This document shows positions 9,144 to 16,831 of a stretch of DNA of 64,000 nt, one piece after another. The position numbers and the translations under genes were made by a program. Under the pieces are notes generated by a model. It had not been told where the DNA came from. It saw nothing but the letters and a program-made list of their open reading frames with translations, and did no database searches. The DNA is taken from NCBI GenBank assembly GCA_023439185.1, contig JAEXOR010000044.1, positions 62,001 to 126,000 of the forward strand, given 5' to 3'. Numbering within the stretch: position 1 is the first letter of the stretch; every line of letters starts with the position of its first letter. Origin of the DNA: Bacillota bacterium. GTDB lineage: Bacteria > Bacillota > Desulfotomaculia > Desulfotomaculales > Desulfallaceae.

Positions 9144-9836
9144 TTACCTGGAGCTCCAGTTTTTTAAATTCTGTCGGCAGCTAAAGCCGGCTGGTTTTTC
9201 TTGTACAACGGCCAGCAATTCTGCCGCAGCCTTTGTTACATCTGGGGCCGCGACCAAGGCCGAAACCACGGCAACGCCGGCCGCTCCGGCCGCCATGATC
9301 TGCGGGGTATTAGATTTGTTGATTCCGCCTATGCCTACCACGGGGATGTTAACAGCCCGGCAAATTTCTTCCAGGCCATTAAGTCCAATGGCCTGAGCGT
9401 CAGTTTTAGTGGGCGTGGCAAATATGGCGCCGGCTCCCAGGTAATCGGCGCCGTCGGCCTCGGCCCGCAAGGCTTCTTCAACACTTCCCACCGACACACC
9501 GATTATTTTTTCCGGTCCCCAAATACGCCTGGCCACAGCTGCGGGCAGGTCGTCCTGCCCCAGGTGCACGCCGTCCGCATCCACCGCCCGGGCCACGTCC
9601 AGCCTGTCGTTGATAATAAAGACGGCTTTTCCCGTTACTTCTTTTTTTATGGCCAGGGCTTTTTCATACAAGAGGCGGGTGGAGGCTTCCTTGGCCCTGA
9701 GCTGAATTACTCCGGCGCCCCCGGCAGCGGCCATGCCTGCCACCACCGGGTCCGGCCGGCCCAGGGAAAGCTTTTCGTCGGTAACAACATATAGGGACAA
9801 AAGTTCTTTAAGTTTGTCTTGGCCGATTTTTTTCAT
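9144..9836 (-). CDS. thiE: Thiamine-phosphate synthase
   Basis: ThiE joins HMP-PP and thiazole phosphate to give thiamine phosphate. The 230-residue TIM-barrel protein has LYVVTDEKL, GVIQLRAKEA, FIINDRLDVARAVDADGVHLGQDD and VVGIGGIN motifs in the expected order. These include the pyrophosphate and metal-binding residues. It starts 4 bases after thiM ends, so translation is probably coupled. Confidence 0.95.
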   Translation of the reverse strand: MKKIGQDKLKELLSLYVVTDEKLSLGRPDPVVAGMAAAGGAGVIQLRAKEASTRLLYEKALAIKKEVTGKAVFIINDRLDVARAVDADGVHLGQDDLPAAVARRIWGPEKIIGVSVGSVEEALRAEADGADYLGAGAIFATPTKTDAQAIGLNGLEEICRAVNIPVVGIGGINKSNTPQIMAAGAAGVAVVSALVAAPDVTKAAAELLAVVQEKPAGFSCRQNLKNWSSR

Positions 9837-9839
9837 CAG

Positions 9840-10658
9840 CTAATCCTCTTTCATGGTGATCCTGGCGCCGGAGATAATTTTCTTCGGGGTAAGGTCGTAG
9901 ACCTGGTCAAACAGGGCCACTTTGTAGGAACCGGGCCGCAGGGGTTCTCCCGACGCGGCTGCTTCGCCGGCAATACCGAAAGAAATCAGCGCGCCGGCGG
10001 AAGCTATTACCGGATCCGGGCAAACAGCGGCAAAGGCGCCCGTAAGGGCTGTGGACATGCAGCCCGTTCCGGTCAGTCCGCCCATCATCCGGTGGCCGTT
10101 TTCAATGAGCATGCTTCGCCTGCCGTTGGACACAGCATCAATTGCTCCGGTAACGGCTACCGTTACGCCCAATTTTTCAGCCGCCCGCCGGGCAATCTCT
10201 TCGCTTCCGGCCGGTACCCCCGCGGCGTCCACACCTTTAACGGTGGCTTCCATACCGCCTAAAACAGCTATTTCCGCGGCGTTGCCGCGTAAGATGGTTA
10301 CATCTATCTCGTTGAGAATGCGCAGTGCACTTTGGGTTCTTAAACTGGTGGCGCCCGCCCCCACAGGGTCCAGCACCACGGGGATGCCCAGCTGATTGGC
10401 TCTCTTTCCGGCAATAAGCATACTCTCCACCAGCTCAGGCGTTAAGGTGCCGATATTTAGCACCAGGGCGCCGGAGAGGGCCACCATTTCCTCAACTTCT
10501 TCCCGGGCATGGGCCATTACCGGGGAGGCGCCGATGTGGAGCAAGATATTGGCGGTATCATTCATTACCACCATGTTGGTAATGTTGTGGACCAGTGGCT
10601 TGGTTTCTCTTATTTTAATTAGATAGTTAGCAATAGTTCGGAGTGTTTTTTCAATCAT
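9840..10658 (-). CDS. thiM: Hydroxyethylthiazole kinase
   Basis: ThiM phosphorylates hydroxyethylthiazole, a salvage route to the thiazole half of thiamine. The 272-residue protein has PLVHNITNMVVMNDTANILL, VLDPVGAGAT and the GGLTGTGCMSTALTGAF motif with the catalytic Cys/Gly loop. It is the first gene of the operon, below the TPP riboswitch and its terminator. No thiazole synthase (thiG/thiH) is in this window, so the operon fits salvage of thiazole plus de novo pyrimidine. Confidence 0.95.
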   Translation of the reverse strand: MIEKTLRTIANYLIKIRETKPLVHNITNMVVMNDTANILLHIGASPVMAHAREEVEEMVALSGALVLNIGTLTPELVESMLIAGKRANQLGIPVVLDPVGAGATSLRTQSALRILNEIDVTILRGNAAEIAVLGGMEATVKGVDAAGVPAGSEEIARRAAEKLGVTVAVTGAIDAVSNGRRSMLIENGHRMMGGLTGTGCMSTALTGAFAAVCPDPVIASAGALISFGIAGEAAASGEPLRPGSYKVALFDQVYDLTPKKIISGARITMKED

Positions 10659-10702
10659 CGGCTGTCAATCCTTTCATAGTCTGTTTTATGGTTCATGTCT
10701 AA

Positions 10703-10735
10703 ATTAAAACCGCATTCCCAAAGAGAATGCGGCTA
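10703..10735 (-). terminator. Riboswitch-linked intrinsic terminator
   Basis: On the minus strand CCGCATTC and GAATGCGG pair across a 7-base loop, followed by a T-rich run. It lies between the TPP aptamer and thiM, the expected place for an expression platform. Confidence 0.85.
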
Positions 10736-10753
10736 AACACAAAAAATTGTTAT

Positions 10754-10880
10754 CACATCCCTCCGCTGGTATTATCCAGTACCTGCATTTTGCAGGCAGC
10801 GCCGAATTAGCGCTCAGGTTCCAGGGTCAGCGGGTTTCTCCCGCAATCTCAGCTTCAACACAGAAGCCCCCCTTGTGTAA
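10754..10880 (-). promoter_or_regulatory. TPP riboswitch (THI box)
   Basis: Read on the minus strand, the element has the conserved blocks ACAAGGGG, CTGAGAT, ACCC...GAACCTGA and the closing AATACCAGCGGAGGGATGTG. This is the full TPP aptamer order. It is followed by an intrinsic terminator and then thiM, so TPP binding probably ends transcription of the thi operon. Confidence 0.95.
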
Positions 10881-11103
10881 GTATTTAGTTTTTTAATCAA
10901 ATGCGGGCAGCCAAGTTTTGCCTCCAGATCAATTGCAATCTGTATTATATTACATATGCCATGAAAAAGAAAGTGAGATTATCGGGAATTTTGTTACCGT
11001 TCTAAAAACACTTGATGCCTTAGATCTTAACAAAACATTATAAGTTGTGATTTACCTGTAATATCTTCCGGATAAAGTCGGCAGGACAATTGGGTAAGCC
11101 AAC

Positions 11104-11381
11104 CAAGTATTTTTTGGGGTAGAATAATCTTTAAGGGTGAGTGCGAATGGCTGTTGAAAGAATTTTTGATGAGATAAAAAAACTTTCTCCGGTTGATCTT
11201 TATAGACTGCGCATCATGCTCGAAACTAATGAAATGAATGGAGATGATATTGAGGCTTCCAAGCGCACAGCCGGAGGATGGGCAGATATTGATGCAGAAA
11301 AGATGATTGAAGATATTTATAAAAGGCGTGATAACAGCCCCGGCAGAATGAGTGTTGATTGGTGATGGCAAAATACCTGCT
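11104..11381. repeat. Direct repeat, copy 2 (antitoxin region)
   Basis: Second copy of the sequence at 5874-6147, in the same orientation. It differs at scattered bases and breaks off inside the toxin start. Confidence 0.85.
11147..11365 (+). CDS. Orphan antitoxin copy
   Basis: A 72-residue protein nearly identical to the antitoxin at 5915, with changes such as SSVDRYR to SPVDLYR and GRMGVDW to GRMSVDW. The frame and start region are intact, so it could still be made and could neutralise the VapC at 6133. Its own toxin partner survives only as the first codons after TGATGG. Confidence 0.75.
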   Translation: MAVERIFDEIKKLSPVDLYRLRIMLETNEMNGDDIEASKRTAGGWADIDAEKMIEDIYKRRDNSPGRMSVDW

Positions 11382-11458
11382 GTGTCAAAGCGAATTTGGA
11401 TGGAAGAAATCCACGATGTACCCTTAACGGATGCCAATATTGGGATAAAGTAAAATTT
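11365..11458 (+). pseudogene. Toxin stub fused to unrelated sequence
   Basis: The toxin start (MAKYL) is retained at 11365-11380. The sequence then diverges completely and continues with a short frame (RIWMEEIHDVPLTDANIGIK) that matches no gene I recognise. The toxin has been lost by deletion or recombination. Confidence 0.6.
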
Positions 11459-11593
11459 TTACAACCCAAAATCCGCAAAGCTTTTGAAAATGGAACTGAT
11501 TAAAGAGGAGCCCGATAAAACACAAAGGTCTTTAGTGGTAACGGTGGACCTTTAATACAATGAGGACTGGAATGTAGACAGAGAGGTACAATC

Positions 11594-12104
11594 ATGAAAG
11601 AGAGTATATTATTTCAGCTAGATATGTGCTGGCAACTTTATCTATATCATATGGACAATCTTGAGGAGGCAGAGGCGCTATGGGTATTCAATTCTGCGGG
11701 ACTGCAGGTGTACAAGCAGGAAGATGGTTGGCGTATAGATTGGCCTGAAACCGAAAGTTACGAGATTGGACCCGCCCAGCATTGCGTGGACTTTGTGGCA
11801 TATTATATATTGGTGGAGCACTGCATTAGATTACAATTTTGGAAATGGCACCTTAAAAAAAGAAGACATTCCTTGGCCGGGAAGTGTTGAAAAAGCCAAA
11901 GCAATAATAAACTCACTACACGATAAATGGGTTTCAAAGTTAAACGATTTGTCGGACGCAGTTTATCTGTCAAAGCAATATGCCAAATGGCCATTATCCA
12001 ATAGGAGTTTTTCAGATACTGCATTATGGTTAAACGGGGAATTAATGAAAAATGCAGCGGAAATAGGTTATGGACGATTCTTATATAAAACCTGTGCAAA
12101 ATAG
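11594..12104 (+). pseudogene. DinB-like protein with a frameshift
   Basis: Two overlapping frames join into one protein of about 170 residues. The first (from ATG 11594) gives MKESILFQLDMCWQLYLYHMDN through YEIGP. The second continues from PPSIAWTLWHIIYWWSTALDY to the end. The shift falls at GGACCCGCCC near 11770 and is explained by one extra C. The helical layout and the SIAWTLWHI segment, whose His is a candidate metal ligand, fit the DinB/YfiT four-helix superfamily. A sequencing error would give the same picture. Confidence 0.65.
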
Positions 12105-12165
12105 TTTTCATATAACGAATATACATGAAAGAGCCAAACCGTATGGCGCCAGATTTGCTGTAACG

Positions 12166-12180
12166 GCTATTTTAAATAGC
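12166..12180. promoter_or_regulatory. Palindrome upstream of the Phd-Uma2 gene
   Basis: GCTATTT-T-AAATAGC is a perfect inverted repeat, 17 bases before the larger palindrome at 12197. The shared GGCTAT core suggests two operator sites for the same protein. Confidence 0.5.
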
Positions 12181-12196
12181 TAAAAATGTGCGCAAA

Positions 12197-12224
12197 TGGC
12201 TATATTATTGATATAATATAGCCA
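12197..12224. promoter_or_regulatory. Perfect 12-bp inverted repeat over the promoter
   Basis: TGGCTATATTAT, TGAT, ATAATATAGCCA. The right part contains a TATAAT -10 hexamer. A palindrome over the promoter is the usual operator layout of autoregulated antitoxins, which fits the Phd-like N-terminus of the next gene. Confidence 0.7.
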
Positions 12225-12249
12225 TAACCCATTTATGGGAGGTGTTTCT

Positions 12250-13005
12250 ATGAAAGTCAACGCTACAGACATGAAGAATTCTTTCGGAAAATATCTGAAA
12301 AAATGCTCTGAAGAGGATATTTTTATTACGAAAAACGATCGTATCATTGCCAGGCTGAGCAGCTACAGGGACCCCTCAGAGGATTACTTTTTAGTCAAGG
12401 AAGGCAGCGCGGCATATACCTCCGGCCAAAGGATTACATATAAGGATTTCTTGAGGATTACAGAAGGTAACGAGGAAAGGTATGAATTCATAGACGGGGA
12501 AGTGTTCCTCCTGTCGTCACCCGGTATGAAGCATCAAATCATACTTGCCAATATGTTCACAGACATGGCGAATTGGTTTAGCGGGAAAAAATGCCGGGTC
12601 TTTGCGGCACCTTTCGATGTTACGCTCGAAAGCGACTACATTGATCATAGCGAGGACGGCGAGAAAAGCAAGAATGTTGTTCAGCCGGATATATTCGTAT
12701 CCTGTGATTACAGCGAGCAGAGAAATGAACGTGACCGTTACACTGGTATACCGGCTCTGGTGATTGAAATAATGTCGCCTCAGACCAGGCGCCGGGATCA
12801 GGTCAAAAAACTTAATGTATATTTAACGGGTGGGGTGAGCGAGTATTGGGTTGTGGACCCCCAGAAGATGACAGTGTTCCAATATCATTTTGTTAACCAG
12901 GAACTGGATCAAGTGCTTCAATGCGATCATCCCGGCATCGTGAGATCGTTCCATTTACAGGGTTTGGAGCTAATCACGGAAAACATCTTCAGGGATTTGG
13001 AGTAA
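12250..13005 (+). CDS. Phd/YefM antitoxin-Uma2 nuclease fusion
   Basis: A 251-residue protein with two parts. Residues 1-48 (MKVNATDMKNSFGKYLKKCSEEDIFITKNDRIIARL) match the Phd/YefM antitoxin DNA-binding domain. Residues of about 60-245 match the Uma2/DUF820 PD-(D/E)XK fold, with YEFIDGEVFLLSSPG, VQPDIFVSC and the IPALVIEIMSPQTRRRDQVKK core. The acidic residues D and E of the nuclease core are present, but the usual ExK is EIM here, so activity is uncertain. ATG 12250 has GGGAGG 8 bases upstream. It probably represses its own promoter through the palindromes at 12166 and 12197. Confidence 0.8.
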   Translation: MKVNATDMKNSFGKYLKKCSEEDIFITKNDRIIARLSSYRDPSEDYFLVKEGSAAYTSGQRITYKDFLRITEGNEERYEFIDGEVFLLSSPGMKHQIILANMFTDMANWFSGKKCRVFAAPFDVTLESDYIDHSEDGEKSKNVVQPDIFVSCDYSEQRNERDRYTGIPALVIEIMSPQTRRRDQVKKLNVYLTGGVSEYWVVDPQKMTVFQYHFVNQELDQVLQCDHPGIVRSFHLQGLELITENIFRDLE

Positions 13006-13030
13006 GTATTTTCCCTGCCCTGGTTTAGGG

Positions 13031-13240
13031 CTTAACAAGGTTGTTAGCGAAAACGACGCCCATGACGTACGGTACTACACATTTGTAAACAGCGGCCTTG
13101 TGTATGATCTGGACGTGGACACCGATGAAGCCAACCAAGGACATCTTTCTGCGTTTGTCAACTGCCGCATGACAGATGAGGACGGAAAATTTATGGGCGT
13201 TACCGGTGTGGGGCTGGAGATGGATCAGGTACAGGAGTCC
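13031..13240 (+). pseudogene. Fragment of a dCache-type sensor domain
   Basis: About 70 codons (VVSENDAHDVRYYTFVNSG...GVTGVGLEMDQVQES) resemble the extracellular dCache sensor region of chemoreceptors or histidine kinases. There is no start codon and no downstream signalling domain; the frame runs into unrelated DNA at 13240. Confidence 0.55.
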
Positions 13241-13302
13241 ACTGCCGCGATTCCGGTATGCCCCTGGCCAGGTCGGTTGCGTGGGCGGCAATGCGCGAGG
13301 CG
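13240..13302 (-). pseudogene. 63-bp fragment of a thiC gene
   Basis: This stretch matches 8028-8090 (inside thiC) with about five differences, in the same minus orientation. Translated it reads SRIAAHATDLARGIPESRQ, a ThiC segment. It abuts the sensor fragment exactly, marking a recombination joint. The divergence means it is not a recent copy. Confidence 0.75.
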
Positions 13303-13431
13303 GTTATTTATGGAAACGCTCCATAGTGACCAATATCACACCTGTTCCGTGACTTAGCAGGCTTACCAATACCGGAGACATAGACTAATATAATGCCAAA
13401 GATCATGAGAGGTAATGCAGGGGGTGAATTT

Positions 13432-13989
13432 ATGAAGATAATAGGTTTTTCGGGAGGCCCAAGAAAGAATGGAAACACAGCGATATTATTACGCAAAGCA
13501 ATGGAGGGAGCTGAAAAAGAAGGTGCCCAAACCACGGTATATTACCCTAGTAGCATGAACCTAAAAGGTTGTCAGGGATGCAATGTTTGTAAAAAGTTTG
13601 GTTATTGTGTCATGCTGGACGATATGCAAAGTATTTATAGCTCCATTAACGAGGCGGATGCTCTTGTTTTTGCTTCTCCCGTTTATATGCGGGGAATGAC
13701 AGGCCAACTGAAATTAGTGGTGGACCGTCTGTATGCATATATGAATGCCGATTATTCCAGCAGAATTACTAAGAATATTAAATTTGCTTTAATATTTACT
13801 CAGCATCGGGAAGATCAAGAGGCGTTTATGCACTATTTTAAATCGGTTGCTGAAATTTTAATGGCTATAGGATTTGAATTCATCCCGGAAATATTAGTAG
13901 GTTCAGGGTTACATGATGCTGGTGATGCGAGATCCAATAATACCTTGATGCAAAAGGCTTATGAACTCGGACGGAAGATATCGGAGTAA
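13432..13989 (+). CDS. Iron-sulfur flavoprotein / NADPH-dependent FMN reductase family
   Basis: A 185-residue flavodoxin-fold protein. The FMN phosphate loop is GFSGGPRKNGNTAIL (residues 4-18). The CQGCNVCKKFGYC cluster (about residues 43-55) is the motif of iron-sulfur flavoproteins found in anaerobes. FASPVYMRGMTGQLK is the second FMN-binding loop. ATG 13432 has AGGGGGTG upstream. Such proteins move single electrons or reduce small oxidants; the partner is unknown. Confidence 0.8.
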   Translation: MKIIGFSGGPRKNGNTAILLRKAMEGAEKEGAQTTVYYPSSMNLKGCQGCNVCKKFGYCVMLDDMQSIYSSINEADALVFASPVYMRGMTGQLKLVVDRLYAYMNADYSSRITKNIKFALIFTQHREDQEAFMHYFKSVAEILMAIGFEFIPEILVGSGLHDAGDARSNNTLMQKAYELGRKISE

Positions 13990-13993
13990 GTGT

Positions 13994-14722
13994 TTATGTT
14001 GACAGTTGCCGGAACAAGATGCCGGCGAATACACCCAGAAGAATCAACGCGATCCAATCTATTATGATTACCGCTACCTCGAAAATATACTCCCGCTCAA
14101 TTCCGTAGATCATTGATATTAGACAAAAGGATATTACCGTCAGAGCAAAGCAGAGAATGGCAGTCCAGCGGATGGCGTTTTGAATACGTTTACGTTCGGA
14201 AAAAACCGGCGCCAAAAAGAGAATCGAAAAAGACATAAAAATATAACCGATTTCCTCCGCCGCGATAAAGATTCCGTGGGGATTATACTGGGTTAATAAT
14301 GCGATACCGTCAAATTCACCGTTTATAAGGCTTGGCTGGATAACGGAAACCTGCAAAAAATAGTTAACTATTAAAATGAATGCCGACATACACGAAAAAA
14401 TCAGTGAGACGCGGCTGAATATTTTTTTGCTTCCGGATGCGTACTGGTCAATAAAAGACATAAAGATAAAGTAAGTCAGCATGAGCAGCATTGCCGGATA
14501 CATCCAATAATAATCTCTGGGAAAACGTGAAATAACATCAGTATACGGATATGCTGTGCCCTGGACGGCACTAAAGGGGCCGGAAATCGGCGGAGTGCAT
14601 ATAGCGATTCCGAAGGTGATTATAGTGAAGGCAACCATTAAAACGGCAGAGTAGAAACCGGCTTTATATAGTATTGCCGAGTCTTTGTAATGCGGTAGTG
14701 GCACCTGATTCAGATCATGCAT
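13994..14722 (-). CDS. Six- to seven-helix membrane protein of unknown function
   Basis: A 242-residue hydrophobic protein with about six or seven membrane segments and a short polar N-terminus. No family was recognised. Its start overlaps the end of the upstream TetR gene by 8 bases, so the two are co-translated. The membrane protein is therefore probably connected with whatever the TetR protein senses. Confidence 0.75.
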   Translation of the reverse strand: MHDLNQVPLPHYKDSAILYKAGFYSAVLMVAFTIITFGIAICTPPISGPFSAVQGTAYPYTDVISRFPRDYYWMYPAMLLMLTYFIFMSFIDQYASGSKKIFSRVSLIFSCMSAFILIVNYFLQVSVIQPSLINGEFDGIALLTQYNPHGIFIAAEEIGYIFMSFSILFLAPVFSERKRIQNAIRWTAILCFALTVISFCLISMIYGIEREYIFEVAVIIIDWIALILLGVFAGILFRQLST

Positions 14723-15326
14723 TATTTTCTTCTCCCTTCAATACATACTCGGTGACTTTGTCCAATTCGCTGTATAAAAGCTCCTGGGTGAGACTGTTAT
14801 CGGAAAAAAACAGGGCAAGCATTCCATGCATGGCATAGATAATTGTTTTGGCGATAATTTCAACGTCCGAATCTCTGATTGTTCCGCTTATAACGAGTCC
14901 TTTGTATGTGTCGTGCCATCTGGATGTAAAGTCAAAGGGCAGAGCAGCGGCAGCTCCCGGTTCGCTGTTTAGCCGGTATGAATAGAAAAAACGGAAAACG
15001 TGCGGATGCTCCAGATAATAATCCAAATATCTACGGTTCAGCTTTTTGATGTCGTTGATACCGCAGATATTTTCCCTCTGTATGCCGCTCATATAGGCGA
15101 TGATATCCCATATCATCGCTGTTTTTACCTCTAAAAGCAGCGCGTTTAGGTCAGCGAAATAATTATAGATGGTGGCATAGGAGTACCCTGCCAAATCGGC
15201 AACCTTTCTGACGGATACGCTTTCAACGCCGTCCCGCATTATAATTTCTTTTGCCGCCTGCACAAAATAGGATTTGACGCGCTCATTTTTCACGCTTTGT
15301 TTATCCATATTCATCTTATTGCCCAT
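14715..15326 (-). CDS. TetR-family transcriptional regulator
   Basis: A 203-residue protein with a TetR N-terminal DNA-binding domain. The helix-turn-helix is SVSVRKVADLAGYSYATIYNYFADLNALL, about residues 40-68. The C-terminal ligand domain is unassigned. ATG 15326 has AGGAG 7 bases upstream. It is divergent from the alpha/beta hydrolase gene at 15503, and an ATTAAC-N3-GTTAAT palindrome in the shared 177-bp spacer is a likely operator. Confidence 0.9.
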   Translation of the reverse strand: MGNKMNMDKQSVKNERVKSYFVQAAKEIIMRDGVESVSVRKVADLAGYSYATIYNYFADLNALLLEVKTAMIWDIIAYMSGIQRENICGINDIKKLNRRYLDYYLEHPHVFRFFYSYRLNSEPGAAAALPFDFTSRWHDTYKGLVISGTIRDSDVEIIAKTIIYAMHGMLALFFSDNSLTQELLYSELDKVTEYVLKGEENNA

Positions 15327-15362
15327 TGCAAGTCTCCTAGTAAATTAACACTGTATAATATT

Positions 15363-15377
15363 ATTAACATTGTTAAT
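15363..15377. promoter_or_regulatory. Candidate TetR operator
   Basis: ATTAAC-ATT-GTTAAT is a perfect inverted repeat, 36 bases upstream of the TetR start in the divergent spacer. Both spacing and symmetry suit a TetR dimer. Confidence 0.6.
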
Positions 15378-15502
15378 TTTATTATGCAATCGGGCAAACG
15401 TCAAGAAATTTAAGCGTCAAATAGAACACACCTTGCAATAAAAACACATTTTGATATAATATACCACTTAGATTAAAAAGATGATTTAAGGATGATAGCA
15501 AG

Positions 15503-16705
15503 ATGTATCAGGTAATTCTATTTGCGGCGCTTATGCTTACGGCATTGGTGGTGGGGATTTTTATACTGGCTTTGGGAACCCTGGGCTTAAAAAACCGCAT
15601 CAAGAAAACACCAAATAACAGTCTCGCGGCGCGCTTAAAAAAAGCCGCTGTCGTTTTTGGTGTGCTGTCAGTTGTAAGCACCGGATTTGTTCTTTATACA
15701 CAATACACCGCTGCTACGCCTACGATTCGGGACGAACGGGGAAATCTCATGGCGGGCAGCGTTGCGGAACTGAGACAGATCGAGCTAAACGGAAGAAAAC
15801 AGTGGGTCAGCATTAGAGGGCAAAATAAAGATCATCCCGTGCTGCTGTTTTTAGCCGGAGGTCCCGGCGGAAGCCAGATGGCAGCCGTCCGGCATGATCT
15901 AACGGAGCTTGAACAGTACTTTGTTGTGGTTAACTGGGATCAGCCCGGCTCGGGAAAGTCCTATTATGCGGAGAAAATTTCAAATATCACTGTGGAAACA
16001 TATATTGAGGACGGGTATGCGCTGACGGATTATCTTCGGGAAACCTTTGGGCAGGAAAAAATTTTCCTCGTTGGTGAATCATGGGGCAGCGCGCTGGGGA
16101 TTTTCCTGATCGACCGCTACCCGGACGCGTATCATGCATTTGTTGGAACCGGGCAAATGGTTGATTTTGCGGAGACGGAACGCATTGATTACCAATTGGC
16201 CATGGAACTTGCAAAGGCGGCAGACGATACGGCTACCATTGAGGAATTGGAGGCGAACGGGCCGCCGCCTTATTACGGAGATGACGTAACCTGGAAAAGC
16301 GCCGTGTATCTCAACTATCTGAGCGCATACATGTCCGCCAATCCCGAAATACACAACGCCGGCTACAATACATTCCGGGATATTTTCTCTAGCGAGTACG
16401 GGCTGTTTGATAAAATTAACTACATCAGAGGTATTGTCAATACGTATGGTCATGTATATCAACAGCTATACGACATTGATTTGAGAACAGACTATTCGGA
16501 ATTAAAGGTGCCGGTCTACTTTTTTGAGGGCAGGCATGATATAAATGCTCCCGTCGCGTTGGTGGAAGAGTATGCAAACGTGCTTGATGCTCCCGTGAAG
16601 GAAATCATCTGGTTTGAGCATTCCGGCCACAATCCCTGGATCAATGAAAGCGATAAATTTGTGCGGGAGTTGATTAAGTGTAGCCTCTCACCTTCCATTG
16701 CCTAA
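15503..16705 (+). CDS. Membrane-anchored alpha/beta hydrolase (prolyl aminopeptidase-like)
   Basis: A 400-residue protein. Two hydrophobic segments in the first 70 residues anchor it, and an alpha/beta-hydrolase domain follows. Visible parts are the oxyanion strand FLAGGPGGSQ, the nucleophile elbow GESWGS, the acid in EGRHDINAP and the His in EHSGHNPW. The GGPGG motif is typical of the prolyl iminopeptidase (S33) group. Expression is probably controlled by the adjacent TetR protein. The substrate is not predictable from sequence. Confidence 0.8.
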   Translation: MYQVILFAALMLTALVVGIFILALGTLGLKNRIKKTPNNSLAARLKKAAVVFGVLSVVSTGFVLYTQYTAATPTIRDERGNLMAGSVAELRQIELNGRKQWVSIRGQNKDHPVLLFLAGGPGGSQMAAVRHDLTELEQYFVVVNWDQPGSGKSYYAEKISNITVETYIEDGYALTDYLRETFGQEKIFLVGESWGSALGIFLIDRYPDAYHAFVGTGQMVDFAETERIDYQLAMELAKAADDTATIEELEANGPPPYYGDDVTWKSAVYLNYLSAYMSANPEIHNAGYNTFRDIFSSEYGLFDKINYIRGIVNTYGHVYQQLYDIDLRTDYSELKVPVYFFEGRHDINAPVALVEEYANVLDAPVKEIIWFEHSGHNPWINESDKFVRELIKCSLSPSIA

Positions 16706-16831
16706 AGGCGGCGTTTCTTTTTGCTCATCATCGCGTAACGAATGTCAATGCCGCTTTCATGCGGTATGTCAGGACGACCCGTACCAATACGCCGAAAGCG
16801 GCAGACTGCTCCATATAGTGATGGGTGATGA

